Below, one piece after another: positions 14,215 to 29,905 of a stretch of DNA of 64,000 nucleotides. This DNA comes from Apostichopus japonicus (lineage: Eukaryota; Echinodermata; Holothuroidea; Aspidochirotida; Stichopodidae): contig NC_092571.1 in assembly GCF_037975245.1 (NCBI RefSeq), positions 9,276,501 through 9,340,500 of the forward strand, read 5' to 3'. The position numbers and the translations under genes are program-made. The notes under the pieces are model-generated. The model saw nothing but the letters and a program-made list of their open reading frames with translations. It did not search any database and had not been told where the DNA came from. Position 1 is the stretch's first letter, and each line of letters starts with the position of its first letter.

Positions 14215-15645
14215 AACATTCGATTGATCGGTACCGCACATTCGATTGATCGGTACCGAACATTCGATTGATCGGTACTGAACATTCGATTGATCAATAC
14301 CGCACATTCGATTGATCGGTAACGAACATTCGATTGATCGGTACCGCACATTCGATTGATCGGTACCGAACATTCGATTGATCGGGATCGCACATTCGAT
14401 TGATCGGTACCGCACATTCGATTGATCGTTACGGTACCGAACATTCGATTGTTCTGTATCGCACATTAGTTGATCGGTACCGCACATTCGATTGATCGGT
14501 ACCGCACATTCGATTGATCGGTACCGCACATTCGATTGATCGGTACAACACATTCGATTGATCGGTACCGCACATTCGATTGATCGGTACCGAACATTCG
14601 ATTGATCGGTAACGCACATTCGATTGATCGGTACCGAACATTCGATTGATCCCTACCGAACATTCGATTGATCGGTAACGCACATTCGATTGATCGGTAC
14701 CGCACATTCGATTGATCGGTACCGAACATTCGATTGATCGCTACCGAACATTCGATTGATCGGTACCGAACATTCGTTTGATCGGTAACGCACATTCGAT
14801 TGATCGGTACCGCACATTCGATTGATCGGTACCGAACATTCGATTGATCGGTACCGATCATTCGATTGATCGGTACCGAACATTCGATTGATCGGTACCG
14901 CACATTCGATTGTTCGGTACCGCACATTCGATTGTTCGGTACCGCACATTCGATTGATCCGTATCGAACATTCGATTGATCGGTACCGCACATTCGATTG
15001 ATCGGTACCGCACATTTGATTGATCAATACCGCACATTCGATTGATCGGTACCGCACATTCGATTGATCGGTACCGAACATTCGATTGATCGGGATCGCA
15101 CATTCGATTGATCGGTACCGCACATTCGATTGATCGGTACGGTACCGAACATTCGATTGTTCGGTATCGCACATTAGTTGATCGGTACCGCACATTCGAT
15201 TGATCGGTACCGCACATTCGATTCATCGGTACCGCACATTCGATTGATCGGTACCGCACATTCGATTGATCGGTACCGAACATTCGATTGATCGGTACCG
15301 AACATTCGATTGATCGGTACCGAACATTCGATTGATCGGTACCGAACATTCGATTGATCGGTACCGAACATTCTATTGATCGGTACCGCACAATCGATTG
15401 ATCGGTACCGAACATTCGATTGATCGGTACTGAACATTCGATTGATCAATACCGCACATTCGATTGATCGGTAACGAACATTCGATTGATCGGTACCACA
15501 CATTCGATTGATCGGTAACGAACATTCGATTGATCGGTACCGCACATTCGATTGATCAATACCGAACATTCGATTGATCAATACCGCACATTCGATTGAT
15601 CGGTACCGCACATTCGATTGTTCGGTACCGCACATTCGATTGTTC
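14215..15645 (+). repeat. Mosaic satellite stretch between duplication blocks
   Basis: The J units at 14427 (CGTTACGG type) and 15135 have the same 708-bp spacing as 4088/4796, so this stretch resembles 4-5.5 kb. It carries its own substitutions, such as GGTACAACAC (about 14545) and GATCCCTACC (about 14649). It ends at the truncated J at 15667. Only monomers are present. Confidence 0.7.
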
Positions 15646-15666
15646 GGTACCGAACATTCGATTGTT

Positions 15667-15687
15667 CGGTATCGCACATTAGTTGAT
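15667..15687 (+). repeat. Truncated J unit (21-mer only) at a recombination junction
   Basis: The GGTATCGCAC / ATTAGTTGAT 21-bp monomer is present without the 5-bp duplication. Upstream are two GTTCGG monomers of the CAATACC-GTTCGG cassette; downstream the sequence matches 20315 onwards (+4648). The left part of J was therefore replaced by another cassette, which places a crossover breakpoint within about 30 bp of here. Confidence 0.82.
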
Positions 15688-18600
15688 CGGTACCGCACAT
15701 TCGATTGATCGGTACCGCACATTCGATTGATCGGTACCGCACATTCGATTGATCGGTACCGCACATTCGATTGATCGGTACCGCACATTCGATTGATCGG
15801 TACCGAACATTCGATTGATCGGTAACGCACATTCGATTGATCGGTACCGAACATTCGATTGATCGGTACCGAACATTCGATTGATCGGTAACGCACATTC
15901 GATTGATCGGTACCGCACATTCGATTGATCGGTACCGAACATTCGATTGATCGGTACCACACATTCGATTGATCGGTAACGAACATTCGATTGATCGGTA
16001 CCGCACATTCGATTGATCGGTACCGAACATTCGATTGATCAATACCGCACATTCGATTGATCGGTACCGCACATTCGATTGTTCGGTACCGCACATTCTA
16101 TTGTTCGGTACCGCACATTAGATTGATCCGTATCGAACATTCGATTGATCGGTACCGCACATTCGATTGATCGGTACCGCACATTTGATTGATCAATACC
16201 GCACATTCGATTGATCGGTACCGCATATTCGATTGATCGGTACCGAACATTCGATTGATCGGGATCGCACATTCGATTGATCGGTACCGCACATTCGATT
16301 GATCGGTACGGTACCGAACATTCGATTGTTCGGTATCGCACATTAGTTGATCGGTACCGCACATTCGATTGATCGGTACCGCACATTCGATTGATCGGTA
16401 CCGCACATTCGATTGATCGGTACCGCAAATTCGATTGATCGGTACCGCACATTCGATTGATCGGTACCGAACATTCGATTGATCGGTATTGAACATTCGA
16501 TTGATCGGTAGCGATCATTCGATTGATCGGTACCGAACATTCGATTGATCGGTACCGAACATTCGATTGATCGGTACCGAACATTCGATTGATCGGTACC
16601 GAACATTCGATTGATCGGTACCGCACATTCGATTGATCGGTACCGAACATTCGATTGATCGGTACCGCACAATCGATTGATCGGTACCGAACATTCGATT
16701 GATCGGTATTGAACATTCGATTGATCAATACCGCACATTCGATTGATCGGTAACGAACATTCGATTGATCGGTACCACACATTCGATTGATCGGTACCGA
16801 ACATTCGATTGATCGGTACCGCACATTCGATTGATCGGTACCGCACATTCGATTGATCGGTACGGTACCGAACATTCGATTGTTCGGTATCGCACATTAG
16901 TTGATCGGTACCGCACATTCGATTGATCGGTACCGCACATTCGATTGATCGGTACCGCACATTCGATTGATCGGTACCGCACATTCGATTGATCGGTACC
17001 GCACATTCGATTGATCGGTACCGAACATTCGATTGATCGGTAACGCACATTCGATTGATCGGTACCGAACATTCGATTGATCGGTACCGAACATTCGATT
17101 GATCGGTAATGCACATTCGATTGATCGGTACCGCACATTCGATTGATCGGTACCGAACATTCGATTGATCGGTACCGAAATTTCGATTGATCGGTACCGA
17201 ACATTCGTTTGATCGGTAACGCACATTCGATTGATCGGTACCGCACATTCGATTGATCGGTACCGAACATTCGATTGATCGGTACCGAACATTCGATTGA
17301 TCGGGATCGCACATTCGATTGATCGGTACCGCACATTCGATTGATCGGTACCGAACATTCGATTGATCGGTACCGCACAATCGATTGATCGGTACCGCAC
17401 ATTCGATTGATCGGTACCGAACATTCGATTGATCGGTACCGAAATTTCGATTGATCGGTACCGAACATTCGTTTGATCGGTAACGCACATTCGATTGATC
17501 GGTACAGCACATTCGATTGATCGGTACCGAACATTCGATTGATCGGTACCGAACATTCGATTGATCGGTACCGATCATTCGATTGATCGGTACCGAACAT
17601 TCGATTGATCGGTACCGAACATTCGATTGATCGGTACCGAACATTCGATTGATCGGTACCGAACATTCGATTGATCGGTACCGAACATTCGATTGATCGG
17701 TACCGCACAATCGATTGATCGGTACCGAACATTCGATTGATCGGTACCGCACATTCGATTGATCGGTACGGTACCGAACATTCGATTGTTCGGTATCGCA
17801 CATTAGTTGATCGGTACCGCACATTCGATTGATCGGTACCGCACATTCGATTGATCGGTACCGCACATTCGATTGATCGGTACCGCACATTCGATTGATC
17901 GGTACCGAACATTCGATTGATCGGTACCGAACATTCGATTGATCGGTATTGAACATTCGATTGATCGGTAGCGATCATTCGATTGATCGGTACCGAACAT
18001 TCGATTGATCGGTACCGAACATTCGATTGATCGGTACCGAACATTCGATTGATCGGTACCGAACATTCGATTGATCGGTACCGAACATTCGATTGATCGG
18101 TACCGCACAATCGATTGATCGGTACCGAACATTCGATTGATCGGTACTGAACATTCGATTGATCAATACCGCACATTCGATTGATCGGTAACGAACATTC
18201 GATTGATCGGTACCACACATTCGATTGATCGGTAACGAACATTCGATTGATCGGTACCGCACATTCGATTGATCGGTACCGAACATTCGATTGATCAATA
18301 CCGCACATTCGATTGATCGGTACCGCACATTCGATTGTTCGGTACCGCACATTCGATTGTTCGGTACCGCACATTCGATTGATCCGTATCGAACATTCGA
18401 TTGATCGGTACCGCACATTCGATTGATCGGTACCGCACATTCGATTAATCGGTACCGCACATTCGATTGATCGGTACCGAACATTCGATTGATCAATACC
18501 GCACATTCGATTGATCGGTACCGCACATTCGATTGATCAATACCGAACATTCGATTGATCGGGATCGCAAATTCGATTGATCGGTACCGCACATTCGATT

Positions 18601-18936
18601 GATCGGTACGGTACCGAACATTCGATTGTTCGGTATCGCACATTAGTTGATCGGTACCGCACATTCGATTGATCGGTACCGCACATTCGATTGATCGGTA
18701 CCGCACATTCGATTGATCGGTACCGCACATTCGATTGATCGGTACCGCACATTCGATTGATCGGTACCGAACATTCGATTGATCGGTAACGCACATTCGA
18801 TTGATCGGTACCGAACATTCGATTGATCGGTACCGAACATTCGATTGATCGGTAACGCACTTTCGATTGATCGGTACCGCACATTCGATTGATCGGTACC
18901 GAACATTCGATTGATCGGTACCGAACATTCGATTGA

Positions 18937-18968
18937 TCGGTACCGATCAATCGATTGATCGGTACCGA
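18937..18968. repeat. 32-bp perfect palindrome made by a GATCAATCGATTGATC monomer
   Basis: One substitution in a CGATCATT monomer gives the self-complementary body GATCAATCGATTGATC between two GGTACC palindromes. The perfect dyad spans 18937-18968, centred on ATCGAT. A second, overlapping 26-bp dyad (18929-18954) is centred on GGTACC. Confidence 0.88.
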
Positions 18969-21900
18969 ACATTCGATTGATCGGTACCGAACATTCGATT
19001 GATCGGTACGGTACCGAACATTCGATTGTTCGGTATCGCACATTAGTTGATCGGTACCGCACATTCGATTGATCGGTACCGAACATTCGATTGATCGGTA
19101 CCGCACATTCGATTGATCGGTACAACACATTCGATTGATCGGTACCGCACATTCGATTGATCGGTACCGAACATTCGATTGATCGGTAACGAACATTCGA
19201 TTCATCGGTACCGCACATTCGATTGATCGGTAACGAACATTCGATTGATCAATACCGCACATTCGATTGATCGGTACCGCACATTCGATTGATCGGTACC
19301 GAACATTCGATTGATCGGTACCGCACATTCGATTGATCGGTACCGAACATTCGATTGATCGGTACCGCACAATCGATTGATCGGTACCGAACATTCGATT
19401 GATCGGTATTGAACATTCGATTGATCAATACCGCACATTCGATTGATCGGTACCGCACATTCGATTGATCGGTACCGAACATTCGATTGATCGGGATCGC
19501 ACATTCGATTGATCGGTACCGCACATTCGATTGATCGGTACGGTACCGAACATTCGATTGTTCGGTATCGCACATTAGTTGATCGGTACCGCACATTCGA
19601 TTGATCGGTACCGCACATTCGATTCATCGGTACCGCACATTCGATTGATCGGTACCGCACATTCGATTGATCGGTACCGAACATTCGATTGATCGGTACC
19701 GAACATTCGATTGATCGGTACCGAACATTCGATTGATCGGTACCGAACATTCGATTGATCGGTACCGAACATTCTATTGATCGGTACCGCACAATCGATT
19801 GATCGGTACCGAACATTCGATTGATCGGTACTGAACATTCGATTGATCAATACCGCACATTCGATTGATCGGTAACGAACATTCGATTGATCGGTACCAC
19901 ACATTCGATTGATCGGTAACGAACATTCGATTGATCGGTACCGCACATTCGATTGATCAATACCGAACATTCGATTGATCAATACCGCACATTCGATTGA
20001 TCGGTACCGCACATTCGATTGTTCGGTACCGCACATTCGATTGTTCGGTACCGCACATTCGATTGATCCGTATCGAACATTCGATTGATCGGTACCGCAC
20101 ATTCGATTGATCGGTACCGCACATTCGATTAATCGGTACCGCACATTCGATTGATCGGTACCGAACATTCGATTGATCAATACCGCACATTCGATTGATC
20201 GGTACCGCACATTCGATTGATCAATACCGAACATTCGATTGATCGGGATCGCAAATTCGATTGATCGGTACCGCACATTCGATTGATCGGTACGGTACCG
20301 AACATTCGATTGTTCGGTATCGCACATTAGTTGATCGGTACCGCACATTCGATTGATCGGTACCGCACATTCGATTGATCGGTACCGCACATTCGATTGA
20401 TCGGTACCGCACATTCGATTGATCGGTACCGCACATTCGATTGATCGGTACCGAACATTCGATTGATCGGTAACGCACATTCGATTGATCGGTACCGAAC
20501 ATTCGATTGATCGGTACCGAACATTCGATTGATCGGTAACGCACATTCGATTGATCGGTACCGCACATTCGATTGATCGGTACCGAACATTCGATTGATC
20601 GGTACCACACATTCGATTGATCGGTAACGAACATTCGATTGATCGGTACCGCACATTCGATTGATCGGTACCGAACATTCGATTGATCAATACCGCACAT
20701 TCGATTGATCGGTACCGCACATTCGATTGTTCGGTACCGCACATTCGATTGTTCGGTACCGCACATTAGATTGATCCGTATCGAACATTCGATTGATCGG
20801 TACCGCACATTCGATTGATCGGTACCGCACATTTGATTGATCAATACCGCACATTCGATTGATCGGTACCGCATATTCGATTGATCGGTACCGAACATTC
20901 GATTGATCGGGATCGCACATTCGATTGATCGGTACCGCACATTCGATTGATCGGTACGGTACCGAACATTCGATTGTTCGGTATCGCACATTAGTTGATC
21001 GGTACCGCACATTCGATTGATCGGTACCGCACATTCGATTGATCGGTACCGCACATTCGATTGATCGGTACCGCAAATTCGATTGATCGGTACCGCACAT
21101 TCGATTGATCGGTACCGAACATTCGATTGATCGGTATTGAACATTCGATTGATCGGTAGCGATCATTCGATTGATCGGTACCGAACATTCGATTGATCGG
21201 TACCGAACATTCGATTGATCGGTACCGAACATTCGATTGATCGGTACCGAACATTCGATTGATCGGTACCGCACATTCGATTGATCGGTACCGAACATTC
21301 GATTGATCGGTACCGCACAATCGATTGATCGGTACCGAACATTCGATTGATCGGTATTGAACATTCGATTGATCAATACCGCACATTCGATTGATCGGTA
21401 ACGAACATTCGATTGATCGGTACCACACATTCGATTGATCGGTACCGAACATTCGATTGATCGGTACCGCACATTCGATTGATCGGTACCGCACATTCGA
21501 TTGATCGGTACGGTACCGAACATTCGATTGTTCGGTATCGCACATTAGTTGATCGGTACCGCACATTCGATTGATCGGTACCGCACATTCGATTGATCGG
21601 TACCGCACATTCGATTGATCGGTACCGCACATTCGATTGATCGGTACCGCACATTCGATTGATCGGTACCGAACATTCGATTGATCGGTAACGCACATTC
21701 GATTGATCGGTACCGAACATTCAATTGATCGGTACCGAACATTCGATTGATCGGTAATGCACATTCGATTGATCGGTACCGCACATTCGATTGATCGGTA
21801 CCGAACATTCGATTGATCGGTACCGAAATTTCGATTGATCGGTACCGAACATTCGTTTGATCGGTAACGCACATTCGATTGATCGGTACCGCACATTCGA

Positions 21901-23584
21901 TTGATCGGTACCGAACATTCGATTGATCGGTACCGAACATTCGATTGATCGGGATCGCACATTCGATTGATCGGTACCGCACATTCGATTGATCGGTACC
22001 GAACATTCGATTGATCGGTACCGCACAATCGATTGATCGGTACCGCACATTCGATTGATCGGTACCGAACATTCGATTGATCGGTACCGAAATTTCGATT
22101 GATCGGTACCGAACATTCGTTTGATCGGTAACGCACATTCGATTGATCGGTACAGCACATTCGATTGATCGGTACCGAACATTCGATTGATCGGTACCGA
22201 ACATTCGATTGATCGGTACCGATCATTCGATTGATCGGTACCGAACATTCGATTGATCGGTACCGAACATTCGATTGATCGGTACCGAACATTCGATTGA
22301 TCGGTACCGAACATTCGATTGATCGGTACCGAACATTCGATTGATCGGTACCGCACAATCGATTGATCGGTACCGAACATTCGATTGATCGGTACCGCAC
22401 ATTCGATTGATCGGTACGGTACCGAACATTCGATTGTTCGGTATCGCACATTAGTTGATCGGTACCGCACATTCGATTGATCGGTACCGCACATTCGATT
22501 GATCGGTACCGCACATTCGATTGATCGGTACCGCACATTCGATTGATCGGTACCGAACATTCGATTGATCGGTACCGAACATTCGATTGATCGGTATTGA
22601 ACATTCGATTGATCGGTAGCGATCATTCGATTGATCGGTACCGAACATTCGATTGATCGGTACCGAACATTCGATTGATCGGTACCGAACATTCGATTGA
22701 TCGGTACCGAACATTCGATTGATCGGTACCGAACATTCGATTGATCGGTACCGCACAATCGATTGATCGGTACCGAACATTCGATTGATCGGTACTGAAC
22801 ATTCGATTGATCAATACCGCACATTCGATTGATCGGTAACGAACATTCGATTGATCGGTACCACACATTCGATTGATCGGTAACGAACATTCGATTGATC
22901 GGTACCGCACATTCGATTGATCGGTACCGAACATTCGATTGATCAATACCGCACATTCGATTGATCGGTACCGCACATTCGATTGTTCGGTACCGCACAT
23001 TCGATTGTTCGGTACCGCACATTCGATTGATCCGTATCGAACATTCGATTGATCGGTACCGCACATTCGATTGATCGGTACCGCACATTCGATTAATCGG
23101 TACCGCACATTCGATTGATCGGTACCGAACATTCGATTGATCAATACCGCACATTCGATTGATCGGTACCGCACATTCGATTGATCAATACCGAACATTC
23201 GATTGATCGGGATCGCAAATTCGATTGATCGGTACCGCACATTCGATTGATCGGTACGGTACCGAACATTCGATTGTTCGGTATCGCACATTAGTTGATC
23301 GGTACCGCACATTCGATTGATCGGTACCGCACATTCGATTGATCGGTACCGCACATTCGATTGATCGGTACCGCACATTCGATTGATCGGTACCGCACAT
23401 TCGATTGATCGGTACCGAACATTCGATTGATCGGTAACGCACATTCGATTGATCGGTACCGAACATTCGATTGATCGGTACCGAACATTCGATTGATCGG
23501 TAACGCACTTTCGATTGATCGGTACCGCACATTCGATTGATCGGTACCGAACATTCGATTGATCGGTACCGAACATTCGATTGA

Positions 23585-23616
23585 TCGGTACCGATCAATC
23601 GATTGATCGGTACCGA
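23585..23616. repeat. 32-bp perfect palindrome
   Basis: Copy of the 18937 palindrome at +4648. Confidence 0.87.
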
Positions 23617-23941
23617 ACATTCGATTGATCGGTACCGAACATTCGATTGATCGGTACGGTACCGAACATTCGATTGTTCGGTATCGCACATTAGTTGATC
23701 GGTACCGCACATTCGATTGATCGGTACCGAACATTCGATTGATCGGTACCGCACATTCGATTGATCGGTACAACACATTCGATTGATCGGTACCGCACAT
23801 TCGATTGATCGGTACCGAACATTCGATTGATCGGTAACGAACATTCGATTCATCGGTACCGCACATTCGATTGATCGGTAACGAACATTCGATTGATCAA
23901 TACCGCACATTCGATTGATCGGTACCGCACATTCGATTGAT

Positions 23942-23968
23942 CTGTACGGTACCGAACATTCGATTGAT
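23942..23968 (+). repeat. Half J unit with CTGTACGG
   Basis: A 5-bp insertion of the CTGTA type followed by an ordinary GAAC monomer, without the ATTAGTT 21-mer. The matching place in the previous 4648-bp copy (about 19290) has no insertion, so the +5 differs between otherwise matching copies. It recurs at 29879-29905 (+5937) and 34132-34158 (+4253). Confidence 0.83.
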
Positions 23969-26900
23969 CGGTACCGCACATTCGATTGATCGGTACCGAA
24001 CATTCGATTGATCGGTACCGCACAATCGATTGATCGGTACCGAACATTCGATTGATCGGTATTGAACATTCGATTGATCAATACCGCACATTCGATTGAT
24101 CGGTAACGAACATTCGATTGATCGGTACCACACATTCGATTGATCGGTAACGAACATTCGATTGATCGGTACCGCACATTCGATTGATCGGTACCGCACA
24201 TTCGATTGATCGGTACGGTACCGAACATTCGATTGTTCGGTATCGCACATTAGTTGATCGGTACCGCACATTCGATTGATCGGTACCGCACATTCGATTG
24301 ATCGGTACCGCACATTCGATTGATCGGTACCGCACATTCGATTGATCGGTACCGCACATTCGATTGATCGGTACCGAACATTCGATTGATCGGTAACGCA
24401 CATTCGATTGATCGGTACCGAACATTCGATTGATCGGTACCGAACATTCGATTGATCGGTAATGCACATTCGATTGATCGGTAACGCACATTCGATTGAT
24501 CGGTACCGAACATTCGATTGATCGGTACCGAAATTTCGATTGATCGGTACCGAACATTCGTTTGATCGGTAACGCACATTCGATTGATCGGTACCGCACA
24601 TTCGATTGATCGGTACCGAACATTCGATTGATCGGTACCGAACATTCGATTGATCGGTACCGAACATTCGATTGATCGGTACCGCACATTCGATTGATCG
24701 GTACCGAACATTCGATTGATCGGTACTGAACATTCGATTGATCAATACCGCACATTCGATTGATCGGTAACGAACATTCGATTGATCGGTACCGCACATT
24801 CGATTGATCGGTACCGAACATTCGATTGATCGGGATCGCACATTCGATTGATCGGTACCGCACATTCGATTGATCGTTACGGTACCGAACATTCGATTGT
24901 TCTGTATCGCACATTAGTTGATCGGTACCGCACATTCGATTGATCGGTACCGCACATTCGATTGATCGGTACCGCACATTCGATTGATCGGTACCGCACA
25001 TTCGATTGATCGGTACCGAACATTCGATTGATCGGTACCGCACATTCGATTGATCGGTACAACACATTCGATTGATCGGTACCGCACATTCGATTGATCG
25101 GTACCGAACATTCGATTGATCGGTAACGAACATTCGATTCATCGGTACCGCACATTCGATTGATCGGTAACGAACATTCGATTGATCAATACCGCACATT
25201 CGATTGATCGGTACCGCACATTCGATTGATCGGTACCGAACATTCGATTGATCGGTACCGCACATTCGATTGATCGGTACCGAACATTCGATTGATCGGT
25301 ACCGCACAATCGATTGATCGGTACCGAACATTCGATTGATCGGTATTGAACATTCGATTGATCAATACCGCACATTCGATTGATCGGTACCGCACATTCG
25401 ATTGATCGGTACCGAACATTCGATTGATCGGGATCGCACATTCGATTGATCGGTACCGCACATTCGATTGATCGGTACGGTACCGAACATTCGATTGTTC
25501 GGTATCGCACATTAGTTGATCGGTACCGCACATTCGATTGATCGGTACCGCACATTCGATTCATCGGTACCGCACATTCGATTGATCGGTACCGCACATT
25601 CGATTGATCGGTACCGAACATTCGATTGATCGGTACCGAACATTCGATTGATCGGTACCGAACATTCGATTGATCGGTACCGAACATTCGATTGATCGGT
25701 ACCGAACATTCTATTGATCGGTACCGCACAATCGATTGATCGGTACCGAACATTCGATTGATCGGTACTGAACATTCGATTGATCAATACCGCACATTCG
25801 ATTGATCGGTAACGAACATTCGATTGATCGGTACCACACATTCGATTGATCGGTAACGAACATTCGATTGATCGGTACCGCACATTCGATTGATCAATAC
25901 CGAACATTCGATTGATCAATACCGCACATTCGATTGATCGGTACCGCACATTCGATTGTTCGGTACCGCACATTCGATTGTTCGGTACCGCACATTCGAT
26001 TGATCCGTATCGAACATTCGATTGATCGGTACCGCACATTCGATTGATCGGTACCGCACATTCGATTAATCGGTACCGCACATTCGATTGATCGGTACCG
26101 AACATTCGATTGATCAATACCGCACATTCGATTGATCGGTACCGCACATTCGATTGATCAATACCGAACATTCGATTGATCGGGATCGCAAATTCGATTG
26201 ATCGGTACCGCACATTCGATTGATCGGTACGGTACCGAACATTCGATTGTTCGGTATCGCACATTAGTTGATCGGTACCGCACATTCGATTGATCGGTAC
26301 CGCACATTCGATTGATCGGTACCGCACATTCGATTGATCGGTACCGCACATTCGATTGATCGGTACCGCACATTCGATTGATCGGTACCGAACATTCGAT
26401 TGATCGGTAACGCACATTCGATTGATCGGTACCGAACATTCGATTGATCGGTACCGAACATTCGATTGATCGGTAACGCACATTCGATTGATCGGTACCG
26501 CACATTCGATTGATCGGTACCGAACATTCGATTGATCGGTACCACACATTCGATTGATCGGTAACGAACATTCGATTGATCGGTACCGCACATTCGATTG
26601 ATCGGTACCGAACATTCGATTGATCAATACCGCACATTCGATTGATCGGTACCGCACATTCGATTGTTCGGTACCGCACATTCGATTGTTCGGTACCGCA
26701 CATTAGATTGATCCGTATCGAACATTCGATTGATCGGTACCGCACATTCGATTGATCGGTACCGCACATTTGATTGATCAATACCGCACATTCGATTGAT
26801 CGGTACCGCATATTCGATTGATCGGTACCGAACATTCGATTGATCGGGATCGCACATTCGATTGATCGGTACCGCACATTCGATTGATCGGTACGGTACC

Positions 26901-29521
26901 GAACATTCGATTGTTCGGTATCGCACATTAGTTGATCGGTACCGCACATTCGATTGATCGGTACCGCACATTCGATTGATCGGTACCGCACATTCGATTG
27001 ATCGGTACCGCAAATTCGATTGATCGGTACCGCACATTCGATTGATCGGTACCGAACATTCGATTGATCGGTATTGAACATTCGATTGATCGGTAGCGAT
27101 CATTCGATTGATCGGTACCGAACATTCGATTGATCGGTACCGAACATTCGATTGATCGGTACCGAACATTCGATTGATCGGTACCGAACATTCGATTGAT
27201 CGGTACCGCACATTCGATTGATCGGTACCGAACATTCGATTGATCGGTACCGCACAATCGATTGATCGGTACCGAACATTCGATTGATCGGTATTGAACA
27301 TTCGATTGATCAATACCGCACATTCGATTGATCGGTAACGAACATTCGATTGATCGGTACCACACATTCGATTGATCGGTACCGAACATTCGATTGATCG
27401 GTACCGCACATTCGATTGATCGGTACCGCACATTCGATTGATCGGTACGGTACCGAACATTCGATTGTTCGGTATCGCACATTAGTTGATCGGTACCGCA
27501 CATTCGATTGATCGGTACCGCACATTCGATTGATCGGTACCGCACATTCGATTGATCGGTACCGCACATTCGATTGATCGGTACCGCACATTCGATTGAT
27601 CGGTACCGAACATTCGATTGATCGGTAACGCACATTCGATTGATCGGTACCGAACATTCAATTGATCGGTACCGAACATTCGATTGATCGGTAATGCACA
27701 TTCGATTGATCGGTACCGCACATTCGATTGATCGGTACCGAACATTCGATTGATCGGTACCGAAATTTCGATTGATCGGTACCGAACATTCGTTTGATCG
27801 GTAACGCACATTCGATTGATCGGTACCGCACATTCGATTGATCGGTACCGAACATTCGATTGATCGGTACCGAACATTCGATTGATCGGGATCGCACATT
27901 CGATTGATCGGTACCGCACATTCGATTGATCGGTACCGAACATTCGATTGATCGGTACCGCACAATCGATTGATCGGTACCGCACATTCGATTGATCGGT
28001 ACCGAACATTCGATTGATCGGTACCGAAATTTCGATTGATCGGTACCGAACATTCGTTTGATCGGTAACGCACATTCGATTGATCGGTACAGCACATTCG
28101 ATTGATCGGTACCGAACATTCGATTGATCGGTACCGAACATTCGATTGATCGGTACCGATCATTCGATTGATCGGTACCGAACATTCGATTGATCGGTAC
28201 CGAACATTCGATTGATCGGTACCGAACATTCGATTGATCGGTACCGAACATTCGATTGATCGGTACCGAACATTCGATTGATCGGTACCGCACAATCGAT
28301 TGATCGGTACCGAACATTCGATTGATCGGTACCGCACATTCGATTGATCGGTACGGTACCGAACATTCGATTGTTCGGTATCGCACATTAGTTGATCGGT
28401 ACCGCACATTCGATTGATCGGTACCGCACATTCGATTGATCGGTACCGCACATTCGATTGATCGGTACCGCACATTCGATTGATCGGTACCGAACATTCG
28501 ATTGATCGGTACCGAACATTCGATTGATCGGTATTGAACATTCGATTGATCGGTAGCGATCATTCGATTGATCGGTACCGAACATTCGATTGATCGGTAC
28601 CGAACATTCGATTGATCGGTACCGAACATTCGATTGATCGGTACCGAACATTCGATTGATCGGTACCGAACATTCGATTGATCGGTACCGCACAATCGAT
28701 TGATCGGTACCGAACATTCGATTGATCGGTACTGAACATTCGATTGATCAATACCGCACATTCGATTGATCGGTAACGAACATTCGATTGATCGGTACCA
28801 CACATTCGATTGATCGGTAACGAACATTCGATTGATCGGTACCGCACATTCGATTGATCGGTACCGAACATTCGATTGATCAATACCGCACATTCGATTG
28901 ATCGGTACCGCACATTCGATTGTTCGGTACCGCACATTCGATTGTTCGGTACCGCACATTCGATTGATCCGTATCGAACATTCGATTGATCGGTACCGCA
29001 CATTCGATTGATCGGTACCGCACATTCGATTAATCGGTACCGCACATTCGATTGATCGGTACCGAACATTCGATTGATCAATACCGCACATTCGATTGAT
29101 CGGTACCGCACATTCGATTGATCAATACCGAACATTCGATTGATCGGGATCGCAAATTCGATTGATCGGTACCGCACATTCGATTGATCGGTACGGTACC
29201 GAACATTCGATTGTTCGGTATCGCACATTAGTTGATCGGTACCGCACATTCGATTGATCGGTACCGCACATTCGATTGATCGGTACCGCACATTCGATTG
29301 ATCGGTACCGCACATTCGATTGATCGGTACCGCACATTCGATTGATCGGTACCGAACATTCGATTGATCGGTAACGCACATTCGATTGATCGGTACCGAA
29401 CATTCGATTGATCGGTACCGAACATTCGATTGATCGGTAACGCACTTTCGATTGATCGGTACCGCACATTCGATTGATCGGTACCGAACATTCGATTGAT
29501 CGGTACCGAACATTCGATTGA

Positions 29522-29553
29522 TCGGTACCGATCAATCGATTGATCGGTACCGA
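29522..29553. repeat. 32-bp perfect palindrome
   Basis: Copy at +5937 from 23585. Confidence 0.87.
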
Positions 29554-29878
29554 ACATTCGATTGATCGGTACCGAACATTCGATTGATCGGTACGGTACC
29601 GAACATTCGATTGTTCGGTATCGCACATTAGTTGATCGGTACCGCACATTCGATTGATCGGTACCGAACATTCGATTGATCGGTACCGCACATTCGATTG
29701 ATCGGTACAACACATTCGATTGATCGGTACCGCACATTCGATTGATCGGTACCGAACATTCGATTGATCGGTAACGAACATTCGATTCATCGGTACCGCA
29801 CATTCGATTGATCGGTAACGAACATTCGATTGATCAATACCGCACATTCGATTGATCGGTACCGCACATTCGATTGAT

Positions 29879-29905
29879 CTGTACGGTACCGAACATTCGA
29901 TTGAT
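29879..29905 (+). repeat. Half J unit with CTGTACGG
   Basis: Copy of the 23942 half J, displaced by 5937 bp. Confidence 0.83.

Larger units (their letters stand above)
15646..24085 (+). repeat. Two copies of a 4648-bp higher-order repeat
   Basis: Copy 1 is about 15646-20293 and copy 2 about 20294-24085 (incomplete). J units at 16304, 16858, 17764, 18604 and 19004 recur at 20952, 21506, 22412, 23252 and 23652. Copy 2 gained or kept a +5 half J (23942) that copy 1 lacks, so the offset becomes 4653 at the end. The 32-bp palindrome at 18937 is duplicated at 23585. Confidence 0.87.
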
